A stretch of DNA of 64,000 nt from Lentilactobacillus parafarraginis DSM 18390 = JCM 14109. GTDB taxonomy: Bacteria > Bacillota > Bacilli > Lactobacillales > Lactobacillaceae. Where the stretch lies: positions 1 to 64,000 of the forward strand of contig NZ_AZFZ01000001.1 of NCBI RefSeq assembly GCF_001435895.1, written 5' to 3'. The notes beneath the pieces are model-generated. The model was not told where the DNA came from. It saw only the letters and a list, made by a program, of their open reading frames with translations, and did no database searches. Below, piece by piece: positions 26,440 to 34,903 of the stretch. Each line of letters begins with the position of its first letter. The stretch's first letter is position 1. The translations under genes and the position numbers were made by a program.

Positions 26440-27888
26440 TCATTTGGTATTTATTTTGTCAATCGGAATGCCAGCTGCCTTGGCAATTCGTTCACCATAT
26501 TCCTGATCGGCATTATAAAAATTCTGAATCGCCAGGGTTTTGATTTCATCATTATTAAACGTCCCAAACAAGTCAGCAATTGTCTGAATCAAGCGATCTT
26601 TCTCCTCCGCGGTCATCAGTCGATACAGATCACCGGCTTGGGAGTAAAAGTCCTGGTCATAAGCTTTGAAATGCCCAGTAACCCCCTCAACCTTGTCGCC
26701 GTGAATTTCAGCCTCATTGTCTTCCTGGGGCCCGCCCTTACTATTCGGCTCATAATTCACGCTGTTGTCTTGGCCGGAAGACATAAACCCGTCCCGCTCA
26801 TAATTGGCAACTTCGTTAAGGGGCCGATTAACTGGAAGGCTCTCATAGTTTGATCCCAAGCGATACCGAGCCGCGTCCTTATAGCCAAACAATCGGCCCT
26901 GAAGTAATTTATCTGGAGACGCTTCAATTCCCGGAACAAAGTTGGCTGGTGAAAAGGCCAATTCTTCAACCTCGTCAAAATAATTGAGTGGATTTTCATT
27001 GAGAATGAATTCCCCAATTTTGATTAAGGGGTAATCTTTGTGAGAAACAACCTTGGTCACGTCAAAAATGTCAGATTTATAATCGAATCCTTCATCATAC
27101 GGGATGATCTGAACGTCAACATCCCATTTAGGGTAATTTTTTTGATCGATCGCCTCGTATAAATCGTGCAGCAGGTAATCCGTGTCCTGGCTGGCAGCCT
27201 TTGCCGCAGTTTCGGCACTCATGTTATGAACCCCTTGTTCACTAATAAAGTGGTACTTCACCCAATACGCCTTTCCATCAGCGTTGACCCACTTGAAGGT
27301 ATGGCTTCCATACCCATTCATGGTTCGATAACTTTCTGGATTGCCTCTATCTCCCATCAAATAGGTGAGCTGGTGAGTACTTTCAGGTGAGTGAGCCCAG
27401 AAGTCCCACTGCATCTCATTATCCCGCAGATGGGTTTGCGGATCTCTTTTTTGCGAGTGGATAAAATCCGGAAACTTGAGCGGGTCATTTATAAAGAAGA
27501 TCGGCGTATTATTACCGACAATGTCATAGTTGCCTTCGGTGGTATAAAACTTAATGGCAAACCCACGAACATCCCGAATGGTATCTGGATAACCGGATTC
27601 TCCGGCAACCTGTGAGAATCTTACTCGTACAGGCGTTTTCTTACCTTCACCGTTAAATAAATCCGCCTTGGTATAAGCTGACATATCGTGAGTGAGTTTA
27701 AAATACCCTTTAGCGCCTGCACCCTTTGCATGGACAACCCGTTCAGGAATTCTTTCCCGGTTGAAACGGGCTAATTTTTCAAGCAATGCGTAGTCCTGCA
27801 TTAAAACCGGGCCACGCTCGCCAGCGGTTTGGGAATGGTTATTATTGGCCCAGGGTTGACCTGCTTCAGTAGTTAATTTTTTTGGCAT
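26440..27888 (-). CDS. katA: Haem catalase
   Basis: Monofunctional catalase that splits hydrogen peroxide, active only if haem is taken up, since lactobacilli generally do not make haem. At 482 residues it belongs to the small-subunit type. The active-site His is in ERVVHAKGAGAKGYF near residue 53, the Asn in FINDPLKFPDF near 131, and the haem-ligand Tyr in RLFGYKDAARYRLG near 340. Clear GAGGAGG precedes the ATG. It is monocistronic, with direct repeats in the promoter region that may be an operator. Confidence 0.96.
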   Translation of the reverse strand: MPKKLTTEAGQPWANNNHSQTAGERGPVLMQDYALLEKLARFNRERIPERVVHAKGAGAKGYFKLTHDMSAYTKADLFNGEGKKTPVRVRFSQVAGESGYPDTIRDVRGFAIKFYTTEGNYDIVGNNTPIFFINDPLKFPDFIHSQKRDPQTHLRDNEMQWDFWAHSPESTHQLTYLMGDRGNPESYRTMNGYGSHTFKWVNADGKAYWVKYHFISEQGVHNMSAETAAKAASQDTDYLLHDLYEAIDQKNYPKWDVDVQIIPYDEGFDYKSDIFDVTKVVSHKDYPLIKIGEFILNENPLNYFDEVEELAFSPANFVPGIEASPDKLLQGRLFGYKDAARYRLGSNYESLPVNRPLNEVANYERDGFMSSGQDNSVNYEPNSKGGPQEDNEAEIHGDKVEGVTGHFKAYDQDFYSQAGDLYRLMTAEEKDRLIQTIADLFGTFNNDEIKTLAIQNFYNADQEYGERIAKAAGIPIDKINTK

Positions 27889-27939
27889 TTTTATCGGCCT
27901 CCTCTAACTAGCGATCATCTTTGATAAGAAACTAGCTAG

Positions 27940-27968
27940 AGTTTACGATAGGAAACCAGGGATTTCAA
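27940..27968 (-). promoter_or_regulatory. Promoter of katA
   Basis: TTGAAA (27963-27968) and TAAACT (27940-27945) with a 17-bp spacer, reading toward katA with a leader of about 45 bases. Confidence 0.55.
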
Positions 27969-28146
27969 TTGTTTCCACTTACGATTTAAAAGGCCCGCGC
28001 TTAACAGGATAAATGCCGGTTGGCGAGGCCATGCTTATGATGGTGTCACGGCTGGAATCTGTTTTTCCCCAATCATAGAAACAATTGCCAGCGGCGAAAA
28101 AGCCAGTAATTGTTTTGGGGGGCGACCATTTTTCGATGGAAATTAA

Positions 28147-28189
28147 AATAGAGAATGCCGGAACATCAACGTTTCCGGCATTCTCTATT
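28147..28189 (-). terminator. Terminator after tRNA-Arg
   Basis: A perfect 17-bp stem (arms 28147-28163 and 28173-28189) with a 9-base loop. On the minus strand a TTTTAATTT stretch follows. It ends the tRNA transcript. Confidence 0.8.
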
Positions 28190-28209
28190 CTTTTAGTGTG
28201 ACCATTTTA

Positions 28210-28282
28210 TGACCCCACCCGGACTCGAACCGGGATCAACCGCTTAGGAGGCGGGTGCCCTATCCAGTTGTGCTATGGGGCC
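28210..28282 (-). tRNA. tRNA-Arg, anticodon CCT
   Basis: The 73-base minus-strand sequence folds as a tRNA: acceptor GGCCCCA pairs with TGGGGTC (one G-U), the anticodon loop CTCCTAA gives anticodon CCT reading AGG, and the T loop is GGTTCGAGTCC. The discriminator base is A and the 3' CCA is not encoded. A strong terminator follows. Confidence 0.96.
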
Positions 28283-28332
28283 AAAAACAACCACAACAAT
28301 TTTCTCATTTATTAGCAGGCATGTAAAGCGAA

Positions 28333-29628
28333 TTATTTTTCAGTGCGCTTATGGTGCATGCCCTTGCGCTTTGAGTGCTTATTCTTCTTATGATGAGGTC
28401 TAGGCTTCAGTTGATGCCCCCGAGGCTTGTCAGCTTTCTTGTGGGTCGGTGATTTGGTAGCTGGCGGTGTTTCGGGTTGCGAGGTTCCAGATTCATCTTC
28501 TGCGGATAACTTTTCGGACATCTCGGGCTTGGTATCGGAAAGTTGGTTCCCATCAAAGTAGATGTTCTGCAGGTCAAAGTGATCGCGGACCATCTGCTTT
28601 AAACGACGCAGATCATGATCGTCACCCATATTAATGACCAGGCCATCTTCGTGCATCCGCCCGGTGCGCCCAACCCGATGGGTATAGGTCTTGGCATCCC
28701 TGGGCAGATCAAAGTTAATCACCGCCGGCAATTTAGGAACATCAATTCCCCGGGCGGCAACGTCGGTCGTCAAAAGCAGGCGCACCTTGCCCTTACGAAA
28801 ATCGCGAAGGGCGTTCTGGCGGCTGGTTTGACTCTGTTCGCTGGTTAATTTGGCAGCCTCACGGACGTGGCGGTGAATGAGAAACCCGGAAACCTTCTGT
28901 AACGTATTGAGCTGATCAAAGAAAACCAACGCTTTAAAATCTTTCATGTGCAGAAACCGCAGTAACATCTGCGCCTTTTTATGGCTGGATACCTGCAGCT
29001 GACCATGCTTAACGTTTCCTTGGGTATCATCGATGGCACTCACGTCGAAGGTTTTCATATCCTGAACAAACCACCGATTAACATTTTTAAGAATATCATT
29101 TTCAGTCGCCGAGAAAAAGCCTAACTGAGTGGCTTCAGGCGCTTTATCGACCAATTCACGAATCGCCGGTAGCGTGTCCTCACTCAGTAAGTTATCGGCC
29201 TCGTCAATCACAATCGTCTGCACGTTTGTTAACTTCAGCTTGCCTAAATTAATCAGATCCATCAGCCGTCCGGTTGTGCCAACAATGATGTTGGGGTGAT
29301 CTTTCAGTCGTTCAATCTGGCGTTTCATGTTTGCGCCACCGACAATTCCCTGAGTGGTTAAATTGATCAGTCGGCCCCACTCTTGAATTGTCTTCTCAGT
29401 TTGCATGGCAAGTTCTGCAGAAGGTTCCACCACAATCAGGGCGGTGTCGTCCTCAGGTTTGATCCTTGATAACAACGGCAAGGTAAAGGCCACCGTCTTC
29501 CCGGAGCCGGTCGGGGCAATCCCGACGACATTCTGCCCGGCAAGTAACGGTTCATAAACCGCTTTTTGAATTGCGGTCCATGATTGGTAACCTAACTTTT
29601 CGGCATGCGTTTGAAATTCACTAATCAC
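28333..29628 (-). CDS. DEAD-box RNA helicase (CshB-like)
   Basis: ATP-driven RNA helicase, probably active in ribosome assembly or RNA turnover in the cold. The motifs are complete: APTGSGKT (I), VIDEADNLL (II), SATEN (III), RGIDVP (V) and HRVGRTGR (VI). The tail of about 70 residues is very rich in Lys, His and Arg (KPRPHHKKNKHSKRK) and likely binds RNA. The start is taken as GTG at 29628, six bases after GGAG; a TTG four codons upstream is in frame but lacks a well-placed ribosome site. It overlaps the oxidoreductase stop by eight bases, so the two are translationally coupled. Confidence 0.9.
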   Translation of the reverse strand: MISEFQTHAEKLGYQSWTAIQKAVYEPLLAGQNVVGIAPTGSGKTVAFTLPLLSRIKPEDDTALIVVEPSAELAMQTEKTIQEWGRLINLTTQGIVGGANMKRQIERLKDHPNIIVGTTGRLMDLINLGKLKLTNVQTIVIDEADNLLSEDTLPAIRELVDKAPEATQLGFFSATENDILKNVNRWFVQDMKTFDVSAIDDTQGNVKHGQLQVSSHKKAQMLLRFLHMKDFKALVFFDQLNTLQKVSGFLIHRHVREAAKLTSEQSQTSRQNALRDFRKGKVRLLLTTDVAARGIDVPKLPAVINFDLPRDAKTYTHRVGRTGRMHEDGLVINMGDDHDLRRLKQMVRDHFDLQNIYFDGNQLSDTKPEMSEKLSAEDESGTSQPETPPATKSPTHKKADKPRGHQLKPRPHHKKNKHSKRKGMHHKRTEK

Positions 29629-30646
29629 GTTGATCTCCAATCACCTTCTCGCCCTCGCCAACAAAGAAAATGTGGGCATCTTGACGAAGGTTAAACAGAA
29701 TTTTATTCACGTAAACACTTAATTGACGCCAGTATGCGTAGTCCTTTTGATTCTGAGGATTTTCGGGGTCATTGATCACCCGGGCAAAATCCTGAGCCTC
29801 GGGAATCATCGGATTAGTGCCGTCATCCTCACCAAGGACGTGGCGTTGACCGTCCGCATCCACATAGTTAACGTGCTGAATTTCACCACCATCGTCAATT
29901 TCAATGAGGTCCTTTAACCCATAAATTTCAGATGTCATGTGAGAATTGGAGATCTTGGAGAAGTTTAACGTGACTGTGTATTCAGGATAGCTGAGCACGG
30001 CGGTGCCCTTGCCATCAACACCGGTCCGAATTAACTGCGGGAAGTAGGCAACTTCTTCGGGCATGCCAAAGAGTGTCACCGCATCATAAACCGTGTAAAC
30101 GCCGAGATCCTGCAGTGCGCCACCGCCAAACTTCGGTGAGAAGACGTTGGGAACCTCCCCGGCGAGGACCTTATCGTAGCGCGAAGAGTACTTGGAATAG
30201 GTAAATTCCGCACCGGAAACGGTCTTTAACTCACCTAATTGCTTGGCAATCGCGTGAAAGTTTGGGGTGTGAATATTTCGAGCAGCTTCAAAATACATAA
30301 CGTCAGGGTTCTGATCTAACAGTCGTTGAATTTCAGCCATTTGTTTCTGATTCATGAATGCCGGTTTCTCAACAATCAGGTTCTTATGATGGGCAATCGC
30401 CTGCTTTGCCTGTTCAAAGTGCAGGCTATTGGGCGACGCGATGTAAACCGTATTAAATTGATCCGAAGAAAAGAACGCGTTCAAGTCATCAAAGGTTGCC
30501 GTGGCGCCATTCTTTTCAGCAAATTGGGTTGCTGTGTCCTGATGCCGGGAATAAACCGTGGTTAATTGGTACTGCTTGGTTGCTTGAGCCGCCTCAACAA
30601 ATTGCTGGGTAATCCAGTTGGTACCGATAATGCCTAATTTAATCAT
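29621..30646 (-). CDS. Gfo/Idh/MocA family oxidoreductase
   Basis: A 341-residue NAD(P)-dependent sugar or inositol-type dehydrogenase. The Rossmann start GIIGTNWITQQF (residues 4-15) and the EKPAF motif near residue 94 identify the family. The C-terminal domain is the usual alpha/beta sheet (FGGGALQDLGVY near 165). The substrate cannot be inferred. It is coupled to the helicase gene by an overlap, an association without an obvious functional link. AAAGGCGG precedes the ATG. Confidence 0.9.
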   Translation of the reverse strand: MIKLGIIGTNWITQQFVEAAQATKQYQLTTVYSRHQDTATQFAEKNGATATFDDLNAFFSSDQFNTVYIASPNSLHFEQAKQAIAHHKNLIVEKPAFMNQKQMAEIQRLLDQNPDVMYFEAARNIHTPNFHAIAKQLGELKTVSGAEFTYSKYSSRYDKVLAGEVPNVFSPKFGGGALQDLGVYTVYDAVTLFGMPEEVAYFPQLIRTGVDGKGTAVLSYPEYTVTLNFSKISNSHMTSEIYGLKDLIEIDDGGEIQHVNYVDADGQRHVLGEDDGTNPMIPEAQDFARVINDPENPQNQKDYAYWRQLSVYVNKILFNLRQDAHIFFVGEGEKVIGDQRD

Positions 30647-30780
30647 TTAGATAACCGCCTTTCCTGATTAAATTGTAACAAGGTTTTAACGTGATTAACA
30701 TCTAAAATGCCTTCTATGCATATATAATAACGTCTATAATGCTACTGGGTTGCAATTATTGATTGTAGGGGATGTTTTTG

Positions 30781-31143
30781 TTGCGCAAAAGTAAATTTGC
30801 TATTTTTTTAGTGTCATTTTTAGTGGGGGTTTTTCACACCCCGAAACGGCCGGCCAAGTCGACCGACCAGATTGATCCGCTTTTCTTTGCCGGTACCTGG
30901 TATTTTACGGATCGGCGGAAACGAGAACATCGAATTGAGATTGGCCCGGATTTACAGCTGACAATTGATGGGGAAAATTTGTCAGCTAAGGTCTCAGAGA
31001 TTCAAAAGTACGAAGTTTCGTATATTGACCGCTATGGTTATAAATTAGAAATTCGGGCTAATGAAACGCGGCCAGTAAAATTTTATGATGAATCAGAAAA
31101 CATGACCTTCGACTTGCGACCCGATTCAGCGAGGCTTAACTAG
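30781..31143 (+). CDS. Small membrane-anchored or exported protein, DUF4828-like
   Basis: About 120 residues with a short basic-hydrophobic N terminus (RKSKFAIFLVSFLVGVF) that could be a signal or anchor, then a beta-rich domain with AGTWYFTDRRKREHRIEI. The pattern resembles a Lactobacillales domain of unknown function (DUF4828); this is recall, not a search. The start is uncertain: ATG at 30772 touches the AGGGG ribosome site, while TTG at 30778 or 30781 is better spaced. It has its own terminator. Function unknown. Confidence 0.7.
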   Translation: MRKSKFAIFLVSFLVGVFHTPKRPAKSTDQIDPLFFAGTWYFTDRRKREHRIEIGPDLQLTIDGENLSAKVSEIQKYEVSYIDRYGYKLEIRANETRPVKFYDESENMTFDLRPDSARLN

Positions 31144-31156
31144 GCCCAGAAAAATC

Positions 31157-31198
31157 AAAATCAGCGATTATCCAATTATGGATGGTTGCTGATTTTTT
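31157..31198 (+). terminator. Terminator after the DUF4828-like gene
   Basis: AAAATCAGC and GCTGATTTT form a perfect stem with inner ATCC/GGAT pairing, followed by TTTTTT. Confidence 0.75.
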
Positions 31199-31239
31199 GG
31201 TTTGCGGCCCATAATATCCAAGCCACAACTTGTGTTTGG

Positions 31240-32004
31240 TTAGTTTTCGTCTAAGTACCGGGCCCACTGCTTCTCGTTACCGTTGAACACGGTCATCGGT
31301 AAAAAGAGGATTTGTCGGTCAACTTTAAAACTCTGCTTATCGGTTACCTGAATAAACGTATCATCGGCATTCGGTTTGCCGAGTTGCCCATTGGTCACCC
31401 AGAATTGGTGCTTATGAGTCGCGGCAATTTTAAGGCGGGAAATAATATCCCGTGAGGCAGAAATCATGACCGGCCGCTGATAGTAGCGGTGTAATTCATC
31501 CATTAGCTGCCGCAGGCGTTTTCGAACCAGGGGCCAGTGAAGCGAACTCGCGTCAAAGGTGCCATAGTACTGAACGGCAATGCAAATTGGCAGTCCCCCG
31601 GTATTGGTCGTCACCTGGCGAACAAAGTTTTTGAACTGGGCGGTCGCGGAGCTGGTGAAGCTAAAGTAGTGGTAAACCCCGATTGGCAGCTGAGAACCCT
31701 GACTGCGCTGAAAGTTACTTTGAAAATTGTCGTCGGTAAAGGCCGCTCCCTGAGTTGCCTTTAAATAAACAAACTTCACCCCATCGCTCTTTAAACTTTC
31801 AAAATCAATGTAGCCGTTGCTCTGATCAATCATGACGCCCTTAATTGGATACTTTTTCAATTCTTGTTGAGCGTGCCAACGCCAAATTGAAAAGGCCGCC
31901 ACAAGGGCCAAAATCACCAAAAAAATGCCGAAAACAACCCGCCGAGTTCGGACACGCCGTCGGTAAGTTTCAGCATAAATTGGTTGAACGTCTTTACGTC
32001 TCAT
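31240..32004 (-). CDS. GH25 muramidase-like protein, probably inactive
   Basis: A 254-residue protein with a basic N terminus, one membrane helix (residues 23-45) and an outside GH25 domain (from KGVMIDQSNGYIDF at 55). The first Asp is kept, as is the fold pattern KFVYLKATQG and GVYHYFSF. The key DxE catalytic motif, normally VDVE before YYG, reads IAVQ here (near residue 145), so both acids are lost. The last acidic site before VFNG is also gone. It may bind glycan without cutting it. It ends about 100 bases before the RpiR stop and shares its strand. Confidence 0.82.
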   Translation of the reverse strand: MRRKDVQPIYAETYRRRVRTRRVVFGIFLVILALVAAFSIWRWHAQQELKKYPIKGVMIDQSNGYIDFESLKSDGVKFVYLKATQGAAFTDDNFQSNFQRSQGSQLPIGVYHYFSFTSSATAQFKNFVRQVTTNTGGLPICIAVQYYGTFDASSLHWPLVRKRLRQLMDELHRYYQRPVMISASRDIISRLKIAATHKHQFWVTNGQLGKPNADDTFIQVTDKQSFKVDRQILFLPMTVFNGNEKQWARYLDEN

Positions 32005-32108
32005 TTAATATCGTCATCTCAGTTACAGGGGTCGGCCACGGGTTTATTATCATGACCGGGTTGGTGCTGGGCAGCGTGATCCATTCAAACAAAGACCTGA
32101 CGCTTATT

Positions 32109-32954
32109 TTAGCCCCTGGTACTTTCAATTATATTTTGGACGTTGCGGATTGTATCTTCAGTGGCTGGTCCCATTCGAACCGACGCCATCATGAACAGGG
32201 TGTCCACGATGGTCATTTGGGCAAGCAGCGAATACATCCCTTCTGAGCGATAATTTGACTCGTCACTTGATGAAATAAAAGCCATATCACAGTGAGTGGC
32301 TAACGGGGAGTCCTGATAACTGGTCACCCCAATAACCGGAACCTTCCGGCGCTTCAGGGTTTCGGCGATTTTAATTGTCTGCCGATTCTTTCCAGAATGG
32401 GATATCACAATCGCGCAATCGTCCTCTGTCAATTTTACCGCTTCCATGAGCTGGACGTCAAAGTCAGGATAATAAAACGAATCAATCGAAGTCCGCAAAA
32501 ACTTGTGATAACCGTCCAACGCAACAACCGACGACCCGCCAAGGCCGAAGAATCCCAGTCGGCGGCAGTGAATGATTCGCAGAACCGCCCGGGCAAATTC
32601 AGATTCGTCAATGCCTTCCCGCGTGTCTTGAATGGCTCTTTGCGAACTGGTAAAAATCTTATCGGCAATTGTTGCCAACGTATCGTTAGCATCGATATCC
32701 TTAAAAATTGGTAGGTTTTGGGGCCGCAACTGCGTGTAAGCAAGCGAGAGGGTAAATTCCCGGAAGTTGGCAAATCCCAACGTCTTGACGAGTCGTGAAA
32801 CCGAGGCCGTTGACGTTTCGGTCACCGCGGCCAAATCTTCAATGTTGGCCTCTGAGGCCGCTTGGGGATTTTCGATGACGTACTTGGCAATTTTCTTATT
32901 TGTTCGACTTAAATTGTCAAACGACTGTTTGAGCATTTGAACTGGCGAGCTCAT
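32109..32954 (-). CDS. MurR/RpiR family transcriptional regulator, probable gluconate regulator
   Basis: A 281-residue repressor or activator with an N-terminal HTH (NIEDLAAVTETSTASVSRLVKTLGF, residues 38-62 region) and a C-terminal SIS sugar-phosphate domain (ISHSGKNRQTIKIAE near 185). It diverges from gntK-gntT. The shared region carries two inverted repeats of the form TGNAA-N5-TTNCA, which suit a dimeric RpiR protein. 6-phosphogluconate or gluconate as effector is inferred from context. A -10 TATAAT for this gene lies near 32994. Confidence 0.88.
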   Translation of the reverse strand: MSSPVQMLKQSFDNLSRTNKKIAKYVIENPQAASEANIEDLAAVTETSTASVSRLVKTLGFANFREFTLSLAYTQLRPQNLPIFKDIDANDTLATIADKIFTSSQRAIQDTREGIDESEFARAVLRIIHCRRLGFFGLGGSSVVALDGYHKFLRTSIDSFYYPDFDVQLMEAVKLTEDDCAIVISHSGKNRQTIKIAETLKRRKVPVIGVTSYQDSPLATHCDMAFISSSDESNYRSEGMYSLLAQMTIVDTLFMMASVRMGPATEDTIRNVQNIIESTRG

Positions 32955-33017
32955 TTAATCACCCTTCTTTTCTTGAATTAGTTACTGACAGATTATAGTA
33001 GAAGTAACGGATAGCTA

Positions 33018-33034
33018 TTGTAAATATTTTACAA
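33018..33034. promoter_or_regulatory. Operator candidate 1 for the RpiR regulator
   Basis: The perfect inverted repeat TTGTAAATATTTTACAA. The core TGTAA-N5-TTACA has the same layout as the second site, centred 32 bp away (three helix turns). It lies upstream of the gntK -35 box and near the regulator's own promoter. Confidence 0.6.
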
Positions 33035-33042
33035 CAAAATGC

Positions 33043-33071
33043 TTGCATTGTGAAATTGATTTTCATATAAT
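33043..33071 (+). promoter_or_regulatory. Promoter of gntK-gntT
   Basis: TTGCAT (33043-33048) and a perfect TATAAT (33066-33071) with a 17-bp spacer. The spacer holds operator candidate 2 and the start point is covered by a cre-like site. Confidence 0.8.
33051..33065. promoter_or_regulatory. Operator candidate 2 for the RpiR regulator
   Basis: The inverted repeat TGAAA-N5-TTTCA lies exactly in the -35/-10 spacer of the gntK promoter, where a bound protein would block RNA polymerase. Confidence 0.6.
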
Positions 33072-33073
33072 AT

Positions 33074-33087
33074 TGAAGTCGCTTACA
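33074..33087. promoter_or_regulatory. cre site (CcpA) at the gntK start point
   Basis: TGAAGTCGCTTACA matches the cre consensus TGWAANCGNTNWCA at all but one position (A to G at position 5). It spans the predicted transcription start, the usual place for repression by CcpA with HPr-Ser-P. Confidence 0.65.
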
Positions 33088-33103
33088 TGAGGTGAACTTT
33101 AAG

Positions 33104-33127
33104 ATGCTTATATTTGATGCAATTTAA
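33104..33127 (+). CDS. Short leader ORF before gntK
   Basis: ATG 33104 opens a seven-codon frame (MLIFDAI, TAA at 33125-33127) with an excellent ribosome site AGGTGA eight bases upstream. It lies in the 220-base gntK leader, before pairable segments. It could be a leader peptide, but it is too short to prove. Confidence 0.35.
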   Translation: MLIFDAI

Positions 33128-33209
33128 CCAACATGGTAAATTTAGTTGAGGGCGGTTGCGAATTTTATTTACTTGGTTATGGATTTGAAAACACTATGAA
33201 CAAATCCAT
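33125..33209 (+). promoter_or_regulatory. Structured leader of gntK
   Basis: TAACCAA (33125) can pair with TTGGTTA (33173), and the perfect pair ATGGATTTG (33179) / CAAATCCAT (33201) forms a second hairpin. The first pairing overlaps the stop codon of the leader ORF. No T run follows the second hairpin, so control at translation is more likely than termination, if any control exists. Confidence 0.4.
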
Positions 33210-33299
33210 TTCTTGGCCATTATCTTAATCATTTTACCGTCATTTTTCATGTTCGCCAACCGAAAATTATCAGTTTAAGACAGAAAGGAAGTTATATTG

Positions 33300-34856
33300 A
33301 TGGATTATACACTGGGTGTCGATATTGGGACAACAAGTGTTAAGACAGTGCTCTATGACACCAATGGCAAGGTCCATGGGTACTCCAACAACGGTTATCC
33401 CCTCTATCAGGATACGCCGGACATGGCTGAAGAGGATCCAGAAGAAATTTTTTCTGCAATGCAGGATGGCATCACCGAACTGATTCGTAAGGCCAATTTA
33501 AAGTCTGGAGAATTGAAAGGGGTTGCACTTTCATGCGCGATGCACAGTCTGATTCTTCTTGATTCGGATTACAAGCCGCTCACCCGAGCCATTACTTGGG
33601 GGGATAACCGAGCAGTTCAGTATGCCGACGACTTGAAGGCCAGTCCCGAAGGCATGGAAATTTATCAGCATACCGGCACCCCGATTCACCCAATGACGCC
33701 GTTAACCAAGCTGATCTGGTTGAGAAACGATCATCCGAAATTATTCAAAAAAGCGCGCTGGTTCGTTGGCATCAAAGAATACATTCTCTACCGCCTATTT
33801 GGGGTTTTAAAGGAAGATTATTCGATCGCCAACGCGACTGGGATGTTTAACATCTATAACATGGATTGGGATGAGCAGGCCTTGAAGCTGGCTGGCGTTA
33901 CCCGCGATCAGTTACCAGAGCTGGTTGACACCACTTATCAGCTCAAGGGAATGCACGACCAGTATGCCAAGGTTTTGGGAATTGATGCCAATACGCCATT
34001 TATTATCGGCGCTTCCGATGGTCCGCTGGCAAACCTTGGGGTTAACGCGATCAAACCGGGAGTCGTCGCCGTTACCATTGGTACTTCCGGCGCCGTTCGG
34101 GTGGTTACAGACAAACCCCATACCGATCCAAAGGCCCGGGTTTTCTGTTACTACCTTGCCAAGAACATGTGGGTCATCGGCGGCCCCGTTAACAACGGCG
34201 GCGTGGTCTTCCGCTGGGTCCGCGATCAATTATGCGCCCCTGAAAAGGTCACTGCCGAACAGATGGGCATTGATCCTTACGACCTGTTAACCCAAATTGC
34301 CGGCCGAATTCCAGCCGGCTCTGACGGCCTGCTGTTCTTCCCATTCTTGGGTGGCGAAAGAGCGCCAATCTGGGATGCAAACGCCCGGGGATCCTTCTTC
34401 GGCCTCAATCGAACCCATACCAGAGCGCACATGATTCGTGCCGTCCTCGAAGGAATTGTTTATAATCTATACACCGTGATGCTTGCGCTTGAAGAAGTGG
34501 TTGGGCGCCCAACCAGTATCCAGGCAAATGGCGGCTTCGCCCGTTCCCCGCTTTGGCGGCAAATGCTCACGGATATTTTTGAACAGGACGTTGCCATTCC
34601 TGAAAGTTTTGAAAGTACCGCACTCGGAGCTGCCACACTGGGGATGTACAGCCTTGGCCTTATTGACAATCTTTCAGACGTTTCAAACTTTGTGGGCACG
34701 ACGGTTGTCCATCATCCGGATCCAAAGAACTTCCCAGCCTACCGGGAATTAATCCCAATCTACATTCGGCTGAGTCGTTCGCTGCAGCCGGAATACAAGA
34801 ATATCGCTGACTATCAACGACGTCATGAACACAAAGACGACTTATCGGGAAAATAA
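33300..34856 (+). CDS. gntK: Gluconokinase (FGGY family)
   Basis: Phosphorylates gluconate to 6-phosphogluconate for the pentose phosphate or phosphoketolase route. The protein has about 518 residues. The FGGY kinase N-terminal phosphate loop GVDIGTTSVKT (residues 5-15), the second ATP motif GTSGAVR near 262, and FPFLGGERAPIWD near 345 fit the gluconokinase branch. AAAGGAAG precedes ATG 33300; a TTG just before it is less likely. The gntT permease follows 47 bases later, and the RpiR regulator diverges. Confidence 0.92.
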   Translation: MDYTLGVDIGTTSVKTVLYDTNGKVHGYSNNGYPLYQDTPDMAEEDPEEIFSAMQDGITELIRKANLKSGELKGVALSCAMHSLILLDSDYKPLTRAITWGDNRAVQYADDLKASPEGMEIYQHTGTPIHPMTPLTKLIWLRNDHPKLFKKARWFVGIKEYILYRLFGVLKEDYSIANATGMFNIYNMDWDEQALKLAGVTRDQLPELVDTTYQLKGMHDQYAKVLGIDANTPFIIGASDGPLANLGVNAIKPGVVAVTIGTSGAVRVVTDKPHTDPKARVFCYYLAKNMWVIGGPVNNGGVVFRWVRDQLCAPEKVTAEQMGIDPYDLLTQIAGRIPAGSDGLLFFPFLGGERAPIWDANARGSFFGLNRTHTRAHMIRAVLEGIVYNLYTVMLALEEVVGRPTSIQANGGFARSPLWRQMLTDIFEQDVAIPESFESTALGAATLGMYSLGLIDNLSDVSNFVGTTVVHHPDPKNFPAYRELIPIYIRLSRSLQPEYKNIADYQRRHEHKDDLSGK

Positions 34857-34903
34857 GTACGAAAGAATACAAAAGGGTTTAAATTCGAAAGGAGATTGAT
34901 GAA

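Larger units (their letters stand above)
27889..28209. other. Intergenic region between katA and tRNA-Arg
   Basis: This 321-base gap holds the katA ribosome site, a katA promoter (TTGAAA 27963-27968, TAAACT 27940-27945, 17-bp spacer), two direct repeats GATA(A/G)GAAAC (27923, 27947), an inverted repeat (27902-27941) and, at its far end, the tRNA terminator. Between about 27990 and 28140 I see no gene. Confidence 0.5.
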
